DNA from: Plectrocnemia conspersa
Taxonomy: Eukaryota; Arthropoda; Insecta; Trichoptera; Polycentropodidae
DNA: 64,000 nt
Assembly: GCA_009617715.1 (NCBI GenBank)
Contig: VTFK01000399.1
Coordinates: forward strand, 124,001-188,000
Direction: 5' to 3'
Part shown: positions 34,611-47,320 of the stretch, piece by piece
Layout of the letters: each line of letters begins with the position of its first letter
Numbering within the stretch: position 1 is the stretch's first letter
Position numbers and translations under genes: made by a program
Notes under the pieces: model-generated
Databases searched by the model: none
Told to the model about the DNA's origin: nothing
What the model saw: the letters and a program-made list of their open reading frames with translations, nothing else

Positions 34611-37060
34611 TGAACTTCAAAAAGTAAGTCATTTGTGTGATAACAATTCTCAGAAATTTTCCTGATTCTTATAATTAATAAAAAAAATATTATTTGAGTA
34701 TATATATTAAAACGCCATGTTTTTATCTGTAAATCTTAGTCTAAGATCAGCTTCTTGATTTTAACACTTGAAACCTTTGGGTCTGCTTTATTCGTTTACA
34801 CCCATTTTGATAGTCAGTAACTGTTTATTGAAAGACATTTCTGAATGCTTATTACATGATAAAATTTGTTAAACATTAATCACATCTAAAGATTTCCTTT
34901 TTGTATTTTTTTCGATGAGTTATTTTTTCTCGAATTTCTTGAATGAGTTATTCTTTTCTTCGCTTTAGCATAAACCTCACCATTCAATAACATAATCTTG
35001 TGTATAACGTCATATACATAAACATAACTTATCGATTAAATTCGGCAGCACTTTATTCTAATACATGTCTGATATATGTCAGATTCCTTTGCATTTATAA
35101 ATGTCTTTTAAACTGTGTGTTATATTAAAATAACTATTTTTTTAAATAGGTTAAACATCTGTTGATTTTTCAATCGACTAAATCCTTCATCTTTCAATCC
35201 GCTATATCTTATTTGCATACTTTTTTCATTTTCATTCAACGCTGTGAAAGACGAAAATCTTGGTAGCTAAACCGCAGCGAAACTTGCGTGAGATTGCTTT
35301 CGGTATTTACATTGAAAAATTGTATTTACATGTTGTTCTCGTTTACATATTATATATGTATATTTTTGCGTATGTTTACTTTTTAAAATGTTCGAATATT
35401 ATTGTGCGATCGAAATACCCGTATTTGTATATCGAAAGCGTGTTACTTTTTGCAAGCATTACGCTTAATTATGAACGGTTGATAAATTCGCAATGAACGA
35501 GGTACAATGAAAATGTTTATTTACACGTTTGCAATCATAATGCAAGGTATTTTGATAATATAATATTTCATAAATGTAATCAACTCGTTTTAAAATAATT
35601 TAATTAAATTTTAAAACAATAAACACTGATGTTAAAATGCTTAATTAAAATAAACATGATGGTGACGGGTGGCAATTAGACTTAGATTGGTATACTGCAG
35701 TAATATTTATTGAATAATACTTACACATTTATTGAATGTAATGGATGGGATCGGTAAATGATTGGTGTATTCATAGTCAACCCAATAATGTGTTGAAAAA
35801 GTAGTTAAAATATACACCACAGTACTTCGTCCCTAGCAATTTTAATGCAGAAATCATTTTATTCAAAAAAAAAATTGTAAAAAAAATATTTTTATTTAAG
35901 AATTTAAGATATGCAGATAAATTACCATTAATATTCACTGTTAAGAAAATATTAAAAATATTTGTATCACAAGAAAAAAATAATTACCTATTATTTTACA
36001 TATGAAGAAAAATTGCATATACACTTATTTTTTCACAAAATCATATTATTAACATATAAATATAAGTTAATAAATACCAATAAAAACGTTTTTTAAATGT
36101 TACATCTGAAATTAAGATTTTGGTCATGACCCAATTAATTATTAAGTATATCAGATTTTTACTGTTTAATTTTTAACTTTTTGGGTTTTAATGCTCTGTG
36201 ACAATCATTAGCTTATATAATTATGAAAAATAAAAAAGGCCATAAATCCATCCATTAGCTAAACGAACCGCCTTGGCTTTTTTCATACCGACTGTACGTG
36301 ACAATAGATGTATTAAACTATACGCGTTAAAAGCACAATAAACAAAATAGGCTTAAGGCTTACGTTAGGTGTCTGTTCAATTATTACAAAAGCCTAGTTT
36401 AAACAATTTGTTTTAGATTAAATTTATAGATAAAATTTGTGTTGCAGTAATTAATGGTTTTTGGTGGTAATGGATGGTTTTTGAAAGTATGTGTGACTAT
36501 TGTGAAATTCTTAATGTTTTGTCAGTTTCTAATTTTAGTTAGACGAACCATTTTTAATACCATTGTTAAAATTTCTAATATGTCAATGTTTTTATTGTGT
36601 TAATTTATAACACATGTTTTAATGAGAACTTAAAAATAGTTTGTTGGCTTTTAAATTCATCTTTTCTATTATTTATCAATAATATTATTTATCATTACAA
36701 CAACATACTACATATATATTTTGTTATATATCATAATTTTATAGAAATTTATATAGAAATTAAATTTATTTAAAACCATAATTCATATTTATATAGAAAA
36801 AAAAACATTGAGACACCAGAATACTTATTTGAGAACGTATATCTTTTAATAGTGCTAGAACGTGCCTTGTGATATAATGTTTCTTTATAAAGTCAAGAAT
36901 ATAAGTTGTATTATTTTAAAACTAAAGTATAAAAAATTATCAAGGGCAAAACGCTCGTAGACTTTTTTTTCTTAAGTCAATTCTTTATACGTAGACTACA
37001 AAATAATGTTATGAAAAACGATGTAATGTATTACCATACTAAAAAAATAATTTACAACCT
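34611..37060. other. AT-rich stretch, no gene seen
   Basis: Ordinary AT-rich DNA. The 78-codon frame at 35260 is unrecognised. Confidence 0.65.
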
Positions 37061-37340
37061 AATGGGCGCAATAAATGTAAACATTGGTAGTAAACGCTCC
37101 AAGTATTTTCGAGCTCAGTCACTCAATTTTTAACGCATCCCAGTATGGATTTATTTTATTTAACGATAAAATTAACATACACACAAACTGGACTGGCTGA
37201 TGTGAACCGTTAAATTGCCCACGTTTTTTATTGCGGCAAAAATCGCTACACTATAAAATAAAATAAAAAACCCCTATGAAATTCTGGGTGCGCGGTATAA
37301 GGATAAATCATCTTGGAAGAGCGTATGATAATACAATATA
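37061..37340. promoter_or_regulatory. Island with homeodomain and forkhead-like words
   Basis: GGGCGCAATAAATGTAAACA (37064-37083) combines a caudal/Abd-B-like AATAAA and the forkhead word TGTAAACA. TTTTATTGCGGC and GGGTGCGCGGTATAAGG follow. Candidate enhancer only. Confidence 0.25.
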
Positions 37341-38985
37341 ATATGCACACAGTAGGTATTATACGTTTATGAGCAGTAAGAACAAATGGTTAATGTGAAT
37401 GTGTACATCGTTTATTTCTGTGATTTATTTTTAATGTGCATTTAAACCTTGTTATATAAGAAACGTAAACCGATTACGCTAAAAAAATATTTTAAAAATG
37501 TAACCCTTTAAAAACGTCAAAAAATCAAAGAAAAATAAACGTGTTATTAAATGGATATAGTGATTACGTAAACAATATTGATTTTTATATACTAGAATAG
37601 TTGAAAAATATTTATTGTAACTATAAAGTGGAATTGTAAATGTTTGCCAATATATTGCTTCCGGATTCAGTTGGAATAAAAAGATCTGTTTGTATTATAT
37701 ACGTTCAAAAGATTTTGGAATTCATATATCTGCCAGATTGTAGTTTAATGTATATTCCAGTTCAGGTTGATCAAAATAATTTTAGCAGGCTGTTGAGTAG
37801 ATTAGAAATGTGTGACTGTAAGTTGAGGAGAGTGAGTTAGTTATTGTCAACCCTTTTATATATTTTTTTTTAAAAACTTAAGGGAATAGTGAAAAATCTT
37901 CTTTAAACCAATTAGATTATATGGTCAAACTTCATGCTTCTATGTACAAGTTTAATAGTATTTCTTTACAAAAAACCCATAGTAGTAGTCCGATCATCAC
38001 AATTGATCACGAATAAGAATACCAACGTTTAGAAAAACAATGCTTATTCTAACGATGAAATATGTATATGCTTTTTGCAAGTGAATTGATCATTGTTCAC
38101 GTCTGGCTCTTAAGTGTTCTATTTAAACGATTGCCTTCGAGGGTTTATTTATTGAGCGCTATTGTTTAAATGCCGCTGTTAAATTATTTTTAATTGGTAA
38201 AATGTAATTTTAATCTTGATTTGTTGTTTGATGGTTATTTTCAATTTTGCTTTCAAAACTAATAAGATAATCTATATATAATATCTAATAATAATAAGCT
38301 CTCGTGTTCTAAGAATCCATACGTTATATGTATAAAAGCATATTATGTAATACACATAAGACGTTACAAGTAAAATGAAAACCAGATTATCTGTTATAAT
38401 ATCAAACATGTTTATATAAAAACATTAGTCCGATAAATATTTTAGGTTTAATAAAAAAATATTTACACTTAGAATACAAAAAATATGTATGTTATACGCT
38501 GCTTTTACTTGTTGATCAGTTACCTTTTAAGTAAAATGAAAACCACAGAGCTTTTTAACAAGATTGTGAAATACGTCTACGTTCTATATAATTCTTTGCT
38601 CTATCTACTGAAGCATTATGTATTTAAGCAGCTGAATCTCTGCGGAGAATCACAAAATGTATGAGAAAATTTTCTAGTTACGTTAGTAGTACGTAAACTG
38701 TTTTCACACTTGACTGAATATCTCCGCCGGTTAAATGATATATTTGGATTAACTCGTAAAGCTGCATCCATGTAAGATGAGATGGAAATTTTACGGTGAC
38801 TCCATCTAACAAAAGCAAATTTATATTTAGTTACATCTAAATTGAATCATAATATTAAAAAATTTAAACATCTAGTGGAACATTATGTATTATTTAATAC
38901 ACATTATAGTGTTTGTCTAACGAAAGACCGTAATTACTATCATCGATATTAATTACGATATTTATGACTTTGCTGAATAACATAA
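37341..38985. other. AT-rich stretch, no gene seen
   Basis: No supported feature. A 66-codon frame at 37640-37840 begins with ATG but matches nothing I know. Confidence 0.6.
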
Positions 38986-39360
38986 TCGCGTTATTTACCA
39001 CAGCTTAATTCCGATAAGATTATGATTTATGTATCTTTCTGCTAGATTAGCGGTTTGCGGCAAAACAACGCTTTTCTTTTTCCAAGCGAAGACAAAAGGA
39101 AACGAGATTGACCTCCTACGAAAACACACACGTGATCTAATAAATTTACGCTGAAAAAGCGATTGCTAATAGAAAAACTATTGGAAATGTACGTGATGAA
39201 GGTACAATGAACGAAATATGATAGAGAGTTGATTATTTTTATTGCGTTATGCGATCGTAGACAAGGCGAAAAATTAATGGGGTATGGAATGATACTTGAG
39301 GCAAAGTGATACCTTGTTATCTTGCTTCGAAACTGAGATTACATCCATGATCGAGAAGTG
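38986..39360. promoter_or_regulatory. Island, candidate regulatory element
   Basis: A block with AGCGGTTTGCGGCAAAAC (39049-39066, Runt-like TGCGGT/TTGCGG core), an ACACACACGTGATC E-box (39126) and TTGCGTTATGCGATCG (39243). No open frame. Regulatory role inferred. Confidence 0.25.
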
Positions 39361-39640
39361 AAAAATAAAGACCTATAAAATCAGATAAAATATGCAGTAG
39401 GAGTCATGAAATGTGTGCTTTAAAATACTCTATTTTACTTAATATCAATAACAAGAAAAATTGCATTATACTATGACATATTTGAATAGCTGTCATATAT
39501 GAAATTGCCATTTTAACTAAAAAGAGCACGTGTTTCATACATTTATTCTAAACCTTTAAAGGAGGATTTAAAATATTTATTTTTGCTTAAAGAATACGTT
39601 TGAAGTCATTGTCTTTATGAAACGTGATAAATTGATATTA
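39361..39640. other. AT-rich spacer before the GGCCACGCCC array
   Basis: Nothing recognised; composition is ordinary. Confidence 0.5.
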
Positions 39641-41760
39641 ATTATTTTTTAAAGAACACCTCATTTAAGCTCAAAAATTTTCAAACAACAATTAAGTATA
39701 AAAGAAAGTAAAAACGATGCTACACCTCTTTTTTTAGATTTAAAAACATTCATAAGTTAATTTAGAGGCCACGCCTTTTTTATGCATTTTTCAAATTTTT
39801 CAGTGAAAATAAAATAAAAATTAAGCTGCACCCCTTTAAACTTAAAATTTTTTGAGCCAATAACTAAATTACATTATATTTACGAAATTATTTTGATTTT
39901 TATCTAGAGTAAAACGAAGATAAAATATAATCTTTCAAATGAGTTGTTAGGTTTTTTTTTTGAGGCAAGTCTACTACTTTTTTTTTTGAGGCCACGCCCA
40001 TTTTATTTTCTTTGTCTTAGCAAGAATCAAGTAAAAATGGGGCTGCATCTCTTTAAATTTTGCAAATTTTAGGTAAAAAATGCCACAACCCTTTTTTATA
40101 TTTTTTTCCGCCTTTCAGCAGGAAAACAGTAAACATGGACTACAGACTTTTTTATGATTTTAAGGTTTAAAACACTAGTAAAATTATTTAAAATCCCATT
40201 TTTTTTGTCTTGTTATATAAAAACTCTATATAAATTGTTTTTAGTTCATAAACTTATTCAAAGGCCACGTCGTATTTATGCATTTTTTCTGCTTTTAAGT
40301 TATAGCAAAAATAAGTTTTTCCCTTTATTAATTTTTTTTATTTTTTTCAGAAAACACAAAACAGCGCTCTTTTATTTAATTTTTTAAGCAAAACCTGAGG
40401 CCACGCCCTTTTTATGAATTTTTTTCACTTTCAGCCAAAAATAAATGTTATTAAAATTTAACCTGAAGTAAATTTTTAGGCATTTAATTTCTTTAAATAT
40501 TTTTATACAACACTTCAGAAATCTTTATAATTTGTTTAAATTCCACAAATTTATTTAGAAGTCACGCCCCCTTTTATGCACTTCTTTCGACTTAAAAGGA
40601 TATAAAGTAAAAACGAAGCTGCGTATATTTTAAGATTAAAACATGGCCATGTTTTTGCTTTGCATTTTTATTTCAAATAAAGTCAAAGTCATTAAACTTT
40701 TTAAATTAGTTTTTAGGCCTAATTTTTTTGGATTTAAATATATATTTAATATTATAGTAGCCTCTAAATATATTTATTTTTGAATATATTCAGAGGCCAC
40801 GCCCTTTTTATGCATTTTAAGCCCTAAAAGTTTTTTTTTTAAGGGCTATAACTTATTTTTTCCTTATACTGGCAAAAAGCAAAAAAAAATGTAAAATAGG
40901 CGTGGCCTTTTTTAGCTCAAAAATTTGCAAAATTTGAAGAAATACAGCTCCACTTTCACTCTATTATTGCTGTAAGCCGATAAAAATGCATAATATATTT
41001 AGAAGCCACGCCCTTTTTATGCATTTTTTTGTCTTTTAAATTTTTTTTGCTCTTAGCCAGAATTAAGTAAAAACGACTTATAGACTTTAAAAATAGCTTT
41101 AAGGCCTAAAACATAACAATTTTTGGAATCAAATCTATTTATTTATTTGGACGCCATGTCTATTTTATGAATTTAATATTACTATTTAGAAATAAACTGA
41201 GGATGAGCTATGGCTTTTAAAGTTTTGGGCTTAAAACATTTTTAAAAAATTGTTTTTCATTTTTTTTTCAGTCAAATATATATTGTTTTAGAGGCCACGC
41301 CCTAATATGATTTTTTTTTTAAAATCTTTTAACAAGATTAAAATGGCTCTGTCTGATATTTTATAAAATATTATAAGCTAAACATGAGGCCACGCCCCTT
41401 TCAAACATTTTTCCAGCTAATTAGCCAGAATGAGGTGAAATATCTTTCGCCCTTTAAAATTTTACAAAGTTGTTATGTAAATTTTTTTTCTCTTTCATCC
41501 AAAATAATTAAAAATTGTGGCAGCGCAATAAACATTTATCGTCTTATTTAATTTTGCAATTTTTGCAGCTATAAACGATGTTACGCTTTTCATGCATTTT
41601 CATTTTGTAGTTAAATAAAATAAAAATGAGGTTTAACCAATCTTTTAAATTTAAAATAATTTTTTAGTTGCGTCTTTGTTTTTCCTTGTAGTCAGAAGAT
41701 ATTTTTTGTGAAAAACGAAGCTACGAATTTTTATTTAGAATTTTTTTCATCGTTACAGAG
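39641..41760. repeat. Diverged array built on GAGGCCACGCCC
   Basis: The word GAGGCCACGCCC, usually followed by TTTTTATGCATTTTTT, recurs at about 39765, 39988, 40261, 40397, 40558, 40793, 41001, 41150 (degenerate), 41291 and 41386, with one inverted copy near 40898. Spacing is 95-290 bp. A second shared phrase, AGCCAGAATTAAGTAAAAA (variants with CAAGAATCAAG, CAGAATGAGG and CATCCAAAATAATT), followed by GGCTGCA and CTTTAAA, falls between them, so the original unit was a composite of roughly 140-200 bp. Divergence is high but the CCACGCCC core is the best preserved part. CCACGCCC is an Sp/KLF-type binding word. The array is an old satellite-like repeat. Frames inside it (77 codons at 40154) are artefacts. 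Confidence 0.85.
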
Positions 41761-42780
41761 TATACATTTTAGCAAAATTATATTTTTTTTTATTATTTTT
41801 TTTTTATAATAAAACTGGTCTTGCTTATGATCAACAATTAATTTTACTCTGTATTTATTAATTTATATTTTTAAACACTATGTTCTCCATTGGGGTTAGT
41901 AATTTTTTTTTGTTCTACACTACACAATCACTGATTGTGTAGTGTAGAACAAATAATTTTCATTAAATGATAACTAGACCAGTTTGAAGGGCTTAGTTCC
42001 TCTTCAGCTGTCTTTACAAGTTGTCTACATTAAGCAGTTTGCTGCCTTGATGTTGACGTATAAAATGAAAATAAATTTGCAACATGACAGCGTCCTTTAA
42101 ATTTTTTTTTTTAAATTACAGGAAATACTTTTTTGTAATTATTTTTTTTTCTTTTAACCAGGATAAAAGGCCAAAATGAACTTATCAGTGGTAGAATAAA
42201 TCAATAACAAAAAAAGGTTCAACAAACGATTTTTTTATTTAATTAGACATAAACGAGTAACAGACATAAATTGGTTATTAAACATCACCGTAAAAAAATT
42301 GCTGACACCGGTAGTCAAACATTTTTTTAAATTTAAAACTACCAATAAATCATATGTATTGCTTAGAAATATAATATGGTAGTGATAATTTTTAAGCTAT
42401 AAATTGATTATGTTATGAATTGACGTAGCGGTAAATTGCTGGCGGTGAATTGTGAGCGACTATTTTTTAAGACCCCGTACGGTTATAGCATCCAATTGTC
42501 TTAATAAAAGCTTTCATTAAAACCAAAACAATTCTTTCTATAGTTATTTTAATATTTACCATTTGATTCATTACAAATTTTCGTCACCAAATAAAATATA
42601 AGACAATAAAGAGTTTTATCTTACAGCAGCTTTTAGGGTGAAGTATTATTTTTATTTTTTGACACTCAACACTTTTATTTTCTTTAGTGCATTTTTTGTC
42701 ATCAAAATAATTAAATTTTAATTTTAAGTGTTATATAATATGTTTACATGAAATAAATGATTGCATAATATATTTACAGT
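41761..42780. other. AT-rich stretch right of the array
   Basis: Contains the 22-bp palindrome at 41909-41953. A further array-like phrase, TTTTAACCAGGATAAAAGG, near 42152 suggests the repeat family extends weakly into this stretch. No gene. Confidence 0.55.
41909..41953. repeat. Perfect 22-bp palindrome with 1-nt centre
   Basis: The arm 41909-41930 is exactly complementary to 41932-41953 with a single central C at 41931. The core is GTTCTACACTACACAATCA and its complement. Near-zero spacing makes this a cruciform-prone palindrome. Confidence 0.95.
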
Positions 42781-43120
42781 TCAGCGCGTATATATGGAGC
42801 AAAACATATTACACAGCACAAAACGTCACTACGTCCTACAAACAACTTTACTTTTATGCCACGAACACATAATGAAGTTCTAAATAAACAGAATTGAAAG
42901 TGCCATTTGTGTGACAGTGGCTATATTTGATATAGACTATGTTGCAATACAGTTATTGAGGTTTTTAGCATTCAGGCACGACACGTGAATACACATTAAA
43001 CTTGAGATTTATTATTCCTGACGTTCTATGCAATGCGAAGCAGTTAAACGAGCAAACTTTTCACCATACACGTTTTAGACAATGCGAGAATGTGCAATAT
43101 GATTAAGGAGTATAAATGTA
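42781..43120. promoter_or_regulatory. Weakly GC-richer patch
   Basis: Less AT-biased than its surroundings (CAGTTCAGCGCGTATATATG near 42778, AGCACAAAACGTCACTACG near 42816). No frame and no clear motif cluster. Confidence 0.15.
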
Positions 43121-45180
43121 AAGGCAGCATATTATGAAAACAAGCCTTATGTTCAATAAACCAAATTGAAACATATCTATGTCTACAAAAACATAGGTTT
43201 ATAACTCATGATACAAAATAATGTCAAAATTAGTTTAATGGTATACTTGAATAGTGAAAGTAGTTGTAGAACACTTTGAATGGAATGTATCAGTTACTTA
43301 TTTATAAGCAAAAAAATTACTGGTAAATTGTTTGTACACAAATCATCTAGTTCTGAATAATAATAAAGTACGCCAATTATTTTTTTACGTTTTTGATATG
43401 TTTAATTTTCTCTCAGTGATATTTTTTTTTTTTTTTTTAAGTCTTGCTGTAAAAGTTATTGCAAAGTTTTATATTTAAACGTAATTTTTAAGAATAAGCA
43501 TCTGCCAAATTTATTTTAAGTTAATAAAGCGAGGTTTACTTACTTTAAAATAATAAAATAAGAACTCTTAATTATGTTGTCCCAACCAATGAGATTTATT
43601 ATTATTAAATATTTTTTTTTTTATTCAATATACTTATGCGGCAAAGAGGGATATAAAGTTCAAGTAGTTTCAGTTCTTAAAATAAGCTTACCTATACAAA
43701 TTCATATAAAAGTCTTAAATGGTTTGTTGTATTTTTTCTATCTAAAATATTTAGACGCTTATAGTTATTATTAAAAAAGTTTTTTGTTACAAGAAAATAA
43801 ATCGATCTACTATGTAGTGTGAATTTTTAAAGGAGTATGAAATGGTTGTGTTATCTGTGAAAAGAAATAAATAAATAAATATTGTCAATAGCAATAGTCC
43901 TAAAATGTATTATTAATAAACTCCAGCGGATTGTGGTATGACATTTGACAGATAATTTTACAATGTTAAAATATGCTTAGTACTGTACTTGACATGTTCA
44001 TTTATTAAATGTTTATGCGTAAAGTACAAAAGTTTATATATGATATAAATATAGCCGTACAATATGTGTATTGTAAATTCGTCTCAAATCGAACTTTCGG
44101 TGATTCAAGATGACTATTTCGCCAAACTTACGATCAAAGTGGAAGCGGCTGCTTTGTATGCACTTCTAATGTGTCGATTCAGCGTAATCTCAGCCAAGTG
44201 CTGATTGAAAATGTTAGAAATACTTTGATAGTATTTTTTTCTATGGTATTGTTCCAGCTTACTCGTCATTTAATGATCCTACTGTTTCCAACTTGTTGAA
44301 AGCAAGTTAAAACATAAAAAAATCTATTTTCATTTCGTAAATTTTAAGTTAAAATCTAGCTAAAATTATTTTAACAATTTATATGGTGTTATTTGAAGTT
44401 GTGGTGTTTTTATTTGTTATATTTATGCAACATCAATTGAAAACTTTAGAATATTTATATAAGATATAAGCTGAAAAATAAAGTCTTACCCTATGAAAAA
44501 ATATATTATTTAATTTTAATTTTAAATAATCCTGTATGCTGCCGTAAGAATATAATAACCCTTTTAGACTTCCACTCAAATATTCACTTAGGATTTTGTA
44601 TATGTTAACATAGCTTTTAACATTAAATACAAGAGAATGCAGCCCTGAACTCGATTCTAGTAAAGCTTACGCTTAATCAATACATATGAAAGCTTAGAAG
44701 ACCAAAGCAGGCAACGGTTTTCAATAATAAATATAACTTAACCTAACCCCTTAGAACTTATAAAATAGTATTTAATTTGCTTATGCGAATATTAAGGCAA
44801 TACGTATTAAGCTAAAAATGACTCTCTTTGGATCGTTGATGTCGTATTTCTGCTTCGTAGTCGCCAGTAGTCTCAATATTTAAGATTACTCTCCGCTGAC
44901 TGTAGAACTGACTCAAAATGAATGATTTTTATGAATATACAAAATATTTTTTCTATTGTGAAAGAAAAAAACATCCTTAAAATACATTTATAAAAACATG
45001 TAATATACTATAATATATATAAAAACAATAATTTACAGCTGTTCTTAAAATTGGGAGTATACGAGCAATCAATAATAAATATAGAAATATAGACTTAATT
45101 ACGCAATTCTTACTTGTGAAAAAACAAATAAATAATAATTGCTCAATTCTTATTTGAAAAAAAAACAATCCAAAGGATTT
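43121..45180. other. AT-rich stretch, long T run and AAAT tract
   Basis: A long uninterrupted T run lies at about 43422-43439, an AAAT microsatellite at 43864-43881, and the telomere-like TTAACCTAACCCC near 44739. A small patch at 44120-44210 is less AT-biased. No gene. Confidence 0.6.
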
Positions 45181-45430
45181 GGACTAAATAAAAAAACGGT
45201 ATTAAAAGTATTATCTCGGCTTGGTTATTATTGGCTTGGTTGAACGAGTCGGTTTGGTGAGAAACAGGGGAACCCGAGAATACATGATTATCTTTGTGTT
45301 GACGTCATTTATTTTTATTTTCCACTCGCTGTGGAAGCAGCGAAATTGCCGCAAACCACTTTCAAGCCTTATATAGATTTAACACGACAGAGGACCACGA
45401 CGTAATGAAGCACAACGATTAAAAAAGTAA
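45181..45430. promoter_or_regulatory. Island with full CRE
   Basis: GAACGAGTCGGTTTGG near 45243, TGACGTCATTTATTTTTA (complete CRE at 45300-45307) and CGCTGTGGAAGCAGCG near 45328. The last is a hairpin-like GCTG...CAGC. Candidate regulatory DNA. Confidence 0.3.
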
Positions 45431-45810
45431 TACAAAATTTCATAAAAATAATTTGCGCATATTAAAAGTTAAAAATGCAATAGATACTAAAATATTTTTA
45501 TTTTTCTCTAGTCCTTTAAGCATAATACATATATTTGCTAAAAATAAACTATTACTTTCACAGCTTATATCATACAAAAAGCAATTTATATTGTTGATCC
45601 AAACCTTTAGTGATATAACCGTAATATATTATTACATATCATATTCATATAAAAATAGTTTTCTTCTATTTTTATTATTAGCACAATAATTTAGCGTAAA
45701 GCTAGTTATGATTTTTTGATTTAATTATGCAAAAATTTATTGTGTTAACGGTCCATTTTATTATATATTATGCTTCATGTGTTTGATAAATATCATTGTA
45801 TTTATGTGTA
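45431..45810. other. AT-rich stretch, no gene seen
   Basis: The 78-codon frame here is AT-rich noise. Confidence 0.6.
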
Positions 45811-46570
45811 CAAATATTCAATTACCCTCTCGGTGGTTACATGTTGAGTTTTTTTGCAGTAAAGGGGCTTCAAAAACAGACGCTTTTGAAGATAAAAGAA
45901 TAATTTGCCATGTGAGGTTGTGTGATGAAAACAAGGAGATGTTTCTCGCGAATACGCTCCGGGATATTCGTGGGGCGTTACGCTCTTTTTCCACCCACGA
46001 CTCTTTAATATGAATTTCCAATCGAAACATACACTCACATAGACAGGAGAACGTCGGGATAACATGAAATGTTACGTAAAGTAACGAAGTCGACGCTGCG
46101 ATGTGTAACGCAATAACTACTCGTATACATATAATAAGTAAAAGTGCACCCAAAATATTTTTATAAAAATAGGCGCTATTTCTTACAATATTTAAGTACC
46201 AAGTTTGTTAGATTTGATTACAAAGTGAGCTAAGGTCGCGGTGTAAACCCCCTTTATCATAATTTCGCAATATTATTAAATATTTCACACTTAAAATTCA
46301 ATTGCCATAAATTCAAGGTAGACGTCATACATTTTATGGTACATGAGTAGCTAATGTACCCTAAACATGCGAAGCAATTGGCCCTAGGAACAGTGACTAG
46401 AGTAAATCACGTCGATCAGCCTCGGGGTCACGTCTGACTCTTGATGCTCGGAGCTGAATTCTCGAGGGCTACATTTACATGCGACCTTGTGATATGTTCA
46501 AACAAGAACTAAATGCTGAACTTTTGTATAGGTGCTCTTATTTCGCATGTAGAGCACGGACGGGAGAACA
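45811..46570. promoter_or_regulatory. GC-richer island with overlapping small frames
   Basis: Frames of 78 codons (plus) and 87 and 111 codons (minus) overlap across 45777-46153. None resembles a known family, and their coincidence reflects local composition. The right half (46380-46560) contains AATCACGTCGATCAGCCTCG near 46406 and CTTGATGCTCGGAGC near 46440. Best treated as candidate regulatory DNA. Confidence 0.25.
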
Positions 46571-47320
46571 AATGATTTAAATGATTTAAGATTTAAATTG
46601 TTAAATTGTTATTCTATAAGAGCTAGAAAAAAAAACTAAAGACAAACACATGATTGGCAAAGTTAAAGGACCGTAATATTTATTTGTAAATTCACAAAAA
46701 ATATATTACTAGTTACTCACTGTCGTGAGGCACCGCAGCTAGTGAGTGTACATATACCGGATATTCAAGTTTTATTATTTATTCATTGAAATTATATATT
46801 AAAATTATTGTATAGCTGTGAGATACACAATAAGGTACACTAAGTACTTACTCATTACTAAATTAATATTTCTCCATTACTGTTAAATTTTTGCACGTTC
46901 GTATTCGATAGATATACGGTTGATCCAAGCACATTTTTTACCGTTCCCGCGTTACTGTGTGAATTAACTTACTATGTGAACGACTACTTAACAATTATCC
47001 ACTATTATATAATGTAGTCCTTTCTGTGGAAAAACAATATAATATTTTTAAATATTTTGAAAATAGGTTTTCATAGTAATAAAACAAAATATTTTATGTT
47101 ATTTAAAATAGGCTTGCTGCAAAGTGATATATGAATATAAAAAACAAAAAATAATATTTAAAAGTTGGTTTTGAACTAATAATAATAAATAGCATCTATG
47201 ACACTGCAAAATATTTAATTCTGCTTGGGTAACCCCTTACATATTTAATTTAATGAGATTAATTAAATGTCATTGATTGTGTAGTATCCCATTTTCGGCG
47301 TGTGAATACACCATTATTAA
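46571..47320. other. AT-rich stretch, no gene seen
   Basis: No feature recognised. The stretch just before 47321 may already be eroded retrotransposon sequence. Confidence 0.5.

Noticed and set aside
40154..40387. 77-codon frame with hydrophobic residues
   Set aside because: It is T-rich sequence within the CCACGCCC repeat array, so its Phe/Leu richness is a base-composition artefact.
45777..46153. Overlapping frames of 78, 87 and 111 codons as genes
   Set aside because: The same composition effect applies. The minus-strand hydrophobic start of the 111-codon frame has no supporting domain or splice context.
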